From: a bacterium
GTDB lineage: Bacteria; Myxococcota_A; Bradymonadia; UBA7976; UBA1532
DNA length: 64,000 nucleotides
Assembly (NCBI GenBank): GCA_030427205.1
Contig: JAUHXC010000007.1
Coordinates: forward strand, 222,193 to 286,192
Reading direction: 5' to 3'
A program made the position numbers and the translations under genes. Positions 62,340 through 64,000 of this stretch are shown one piece after another; position 1 is the stretch's first letter, and every line of letters begins with the position of its first letter. Under the pieces are notes generated by a model that saw only the letters and a program-made list of their open reading frames with translations, made no database searches and was not told the DNA's origin.

Positions 62340-62475
62340 ATGAGCGCGACGGGTCGCCTGCGACCGCGCCGCGGGTGCCGGGGTCGGCGGCTACAGCGCC
62401 CGAGGTCGCGGGCGAGAGGTGAACCTCGACGCCTGTCGGGCCGCTCTCGGTGTCATGCATGCCTTCCTCGATGGC
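62340..62475 (+). repeat. Dispersed composite repeat, contiguous copy (A+B)
   Basis: Part A (62340-62403) matches the minus strand of 26950-26885, and part B (62401-62475) matches the minus strand of 25258-25164. Here A and B are joined at a shared CGA, whereas in the other locus they are separated by about 1.6 kb holding the minisatellite and the unknown acidic-tail gene. Exact blocks include 18 and 19 bp in A, and 16 and 15 bp in B. Confidence 0.68.
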
Positions 62476-62478
62476 ATT

Positions 62479-62504
62479 CGAGCGCATCGCTCGAGCGCAG
62501 CGCT
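62479..62504. other. Two adjacent short hairpins
   Basis: CGAGCG-CAT-CGCTCG (62479-62493) and AGCGC-A-GCGCT (62494-62504) are perfect inverted repeats placed back to back directly after the dispersed repeat. Without a T-run they are not a classic terminator; they could be REP-like elements or protect the cytochrome mRNA end. Confidence 0.4.
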
Positions 62505-62594
62505 TGACCTCGCCCTGAATTCCAGTCACCCTTGGGACATATACGGGCTCCTGCGTAGCACCGAACTCGCACCCTGGCACCGAGGTCGACCCTT

Positions 62595-64000
62595 ATGCTG
62601 CTCCGCGTCTCTTCCATCGCGATCGCTCTGCTCACCGCCGCGCCGACCATGGCCGCCACGCCGCCCACAGGGCCCCAGGAGCCACCGCCGCTGCCCGTTG
62701 GGCAGCCGGTGCGCAATCAGGAGATCAGCTTCGACCGAGCGGCGGGCTTCTCCCAGGACTTCGTCTTCGTCTCTGCCGGCGTCGAGACCGAGCGGGCGTA
62801 CATCTATCCCAACGGGATCATCGCGCTCGAAGATCGCCTGGCCGATGCGTTCGACGACGACGCTCGACCGCTGGCCGAGCGGGCCCAGCCGCGAAAGCCC
62901 GTCCTGGTCGCGCTGCAGACGCCCTTGGGCGGCACCTGCCCCGACTGGGCCGAGGACGAGGCGGCCGCCTTCAACCACATCGAGTACACGGTCGAGGACG
63001 ACGAGCTGGTCGTGATCTGGCGCGCGATGCTGTCGGCCGAGCCCGACTGCTCGAGCAAGCTGGCGCCGCAGGCGTCGACCTTCACCGCGAGGCTCTCGTG
63101 GGGCGCCACGTTCGACGTGACCTATACCTACTACCAGCTGGCGCAGGGGCAGCTGCCGCGGGCGGGCGTCATGCTGCCGCAAGGGGCGTTCGAGTTGCTG
63201 CCCGACGAGGACAAGCCGCGCACCGATCGCGCGTTCGCCCTGGCGGCGGACGGCAGCGAGGGCTTCCCGGGGGACGAGCACCGCCCGCGCACGTGGATCC
63301 GGGGGGTGTGGGCCATGAGCTTCGACGCCGCCGGTGGGCTGTTCGGCGATACCGACGCCGACGGGTCGCGCAGCGTCGACAACTGTCCGATCAACTCGAA
63401 CGTCCGACAGGTGGATCTGGACCTCGACGGCAAGGGCGATGCCTGTGATCCTGACTTGGACGGGGACTTCTCCAGGAATGGCGTCGACAACTGCCCGAGC
63501 CTCGCCAACCCCGACCAGCTCGATACCGACCGGGACGGCCGCGGCGATCGCTGCGACCGGGATGACGACGGCGACGGCATCTTCGATCACCTCGATACGT
63601 GCCCCCTGGCCGCCGACCCGTCCAACCTCGACCTGGACGGTGACGGCGTCGGCGACGCGTGCGACCCGGACATCGACGGCGACGACGCCGTGGCCGACCC
63701 GCTCGGTCAGGCGCTGTTCGGCGACCTGTGTCCGCGCGTCTTCGACCCGGCGCGCAAGGACACCGACCTCGACGGCATCGGCGACGCGTGCGACCTCGCC
63801 CCGCGCCATCGCTGTCCGAATCACGAATGGTGCCGCGCGGAGGTCGACGCCGACGGCGACGGCATCGCCGACGTCGAAGACGTCTGCTGGACGGTCGCCA
63901 ACCGGGGCCAGACCGATACCGACGGCGACGGCATCGGCAACTTGTGCGACGGAGACTGCAACGGCGACGGCCGGCTCGACGTCTACCAGCCGTCGGTGCA
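62595..64000 (+). CDS. Secreted protein with thrombospondin type 3 repeats (3' partial)
   Basis: The frame from the ATG at 62595 is open to the window end (468 codons seen, no stop). A signal peptide (MLLRVSSIAIALLTAAPTMA) is followed by a ~230-residue beta-rich domain with a Cys pair (GGTCPDWAEDE and EPDCSSK), which I cannot name. From about residue 255, thrombospondin type 3 calcium-binding repeats begin: DNCPINSN, DLDLDGKGDACDPD, DNCPSLANPDQLDTD, DTCPLAADPS and further D-x-D-x-D-G units. Such repeats bind calcium in extracellular proteins and outer-membrane linkers. No upstream Shine-Dalgarno sequence is clear; the signal peptide supports the start. Confidence 0.85.
   Translation, partial: MLLRVSSIAIALLTAAPTMAATPPTGPQEPPPLPVGQPVRNQEISFDRAAGFSQDFVFVSAGVETERAYIYPNGIIALEDRLADAFDDDARPLAERAQPRKPVLVALQTPLGGTCPDWAEDEAAAFNHIEYTVEDDELVVIWRAMLSAEPDCSSKLAPQASTFTARLSWGATFDVTYTYYQLAQGQLPRAGVMLPQGAFELLPDEDKPRTDRAFALAADGSEGFPGDEHRPRTWIRGVWAMSFDAAGGLFGDTDADGSRSVDNCPINSNVRQVDLDLDGKGDACDPDLDGDFSRNGVDNCPSLANPDQLDTDRDGRGDRCDRDDDGDGIFDHLDTCPLAADPSNLDLDGDGVGDACDPDIDGDDAVADPLGQALFGDLCPRVFDPARKDTDLDGIGDACDLAPRHRCPNHEWCRAEVDADGDGIADVEDVCWTVANRGQTDTDGDGIGNLCDGDCNGDGRLDVYQPSV

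Larger units (their letters stand above)
62323..62594. other. Intergenic stretch with composite repeat and hairpins
   Basis: The 272 bp between the cytochrome and TSP3-repeat genes contain the contiguous copy of the dispersed repeat and two hairpins. A 55-codon frame from 62340 has GGAGGAG upstream, but its Arg-rich product looks non-genuine. The last ~90 bp are less GC-rich (GGACATATACGG) and probably hold the promoter of the downstream gene. Confidence 0.55.

Noticed and set aside
62340..62507. A 55-codon gene with a good Shine-Dalgarno sequence
   Set aside because: The product is Arg-rich with no family, its sequence is made of the dispersed repeat, and the partner copy does not keep the frame because of a 2-bp indel.

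Overview
The window is very GC-rich chromosomal DNA with long antisense shadow frames. Its content points to a Myxococcota-type (delta-proteobacterial) organism: many secreted lipoproteins with Asp-rich, MopE-type or thrombospondin-type Ca/metal-binding repeats, a large Ser/Thr kinase fused to an ATPase and TPR-like region, a fused coenzyme-B12 mutase (IcmF), a GldA-like ABC ATPase and a TgpA/DUF58/MoxR module. This placement is an inference from gene content; no rRNA or tRNA gene was seen. GTG and TTG starts supported by good Shine-Dalgarno sequences are frequent.

Layout. 1-980: end of a GldA-like ABC transporter operon. 1237-4782: giant Asp-rich repeat lipoprotein. 4793-7354: AAC(3)-type acetyltransferase with a YihY/BrkB membrane protein, and a divergent flavoreductase-like gene. 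7348-11510: moxR, DUF58 and transglutaminase (TgpA-like) genes in one operon. 11673-13313: an unusual IF2_N / Gly-Arg / coiled-coil / zinc / DUF2325-like protein. 13521-17174: a beta-propeller lipoprotein, an outer-surface lipoprotein and a small membrane protein.

17608-40504 is dominated by iron and heme acquisition. It holds a minus-strand heme operon (TonB receptor, three-domain HmuY, HmuT, HmuU, HmuV, HugZ-like), a minus-strand ferric-iron ABC operon (fbpABC type) and a plus-strand operon of DUF4856, imelysin, HTTM and a FecA-type TonB receptor. AT-rich promoter islands with Fur-box-like palindromes precede the heme operon and lie between the two other operons. Embedded in this stretch is an accessory patch (about 24.9-30.3 kb). 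It contains an unknown acidic protein, a 42-bp minisatellite, a LRR-ROCO GTPase, a 205-bp near-identical copy of part of fbpC, a decayed gene and a dispersed repeat with a contiguous partner copy at 62.3 kb.

40612-53153: the kinase/ATPase/TPR protein, a MopE-repeat lipoprotein with two formylglycine-generating-enzyme-like domains, a small membrane protein, icmF and a divergent AraC regulator. 53170-58573: a P1B-like ATPase without a CPx motif, a carboxypeptidase-regulatory/PDZ protein, a small anchored protein and a metzincin-type lipoprotein. 58701-62322: an anti-sigma/sigma-factor pair followed by an octaheme cytochrome c. 62595-64000: a thrombospondin-type-3-repeat secreted protein that runs off the window.
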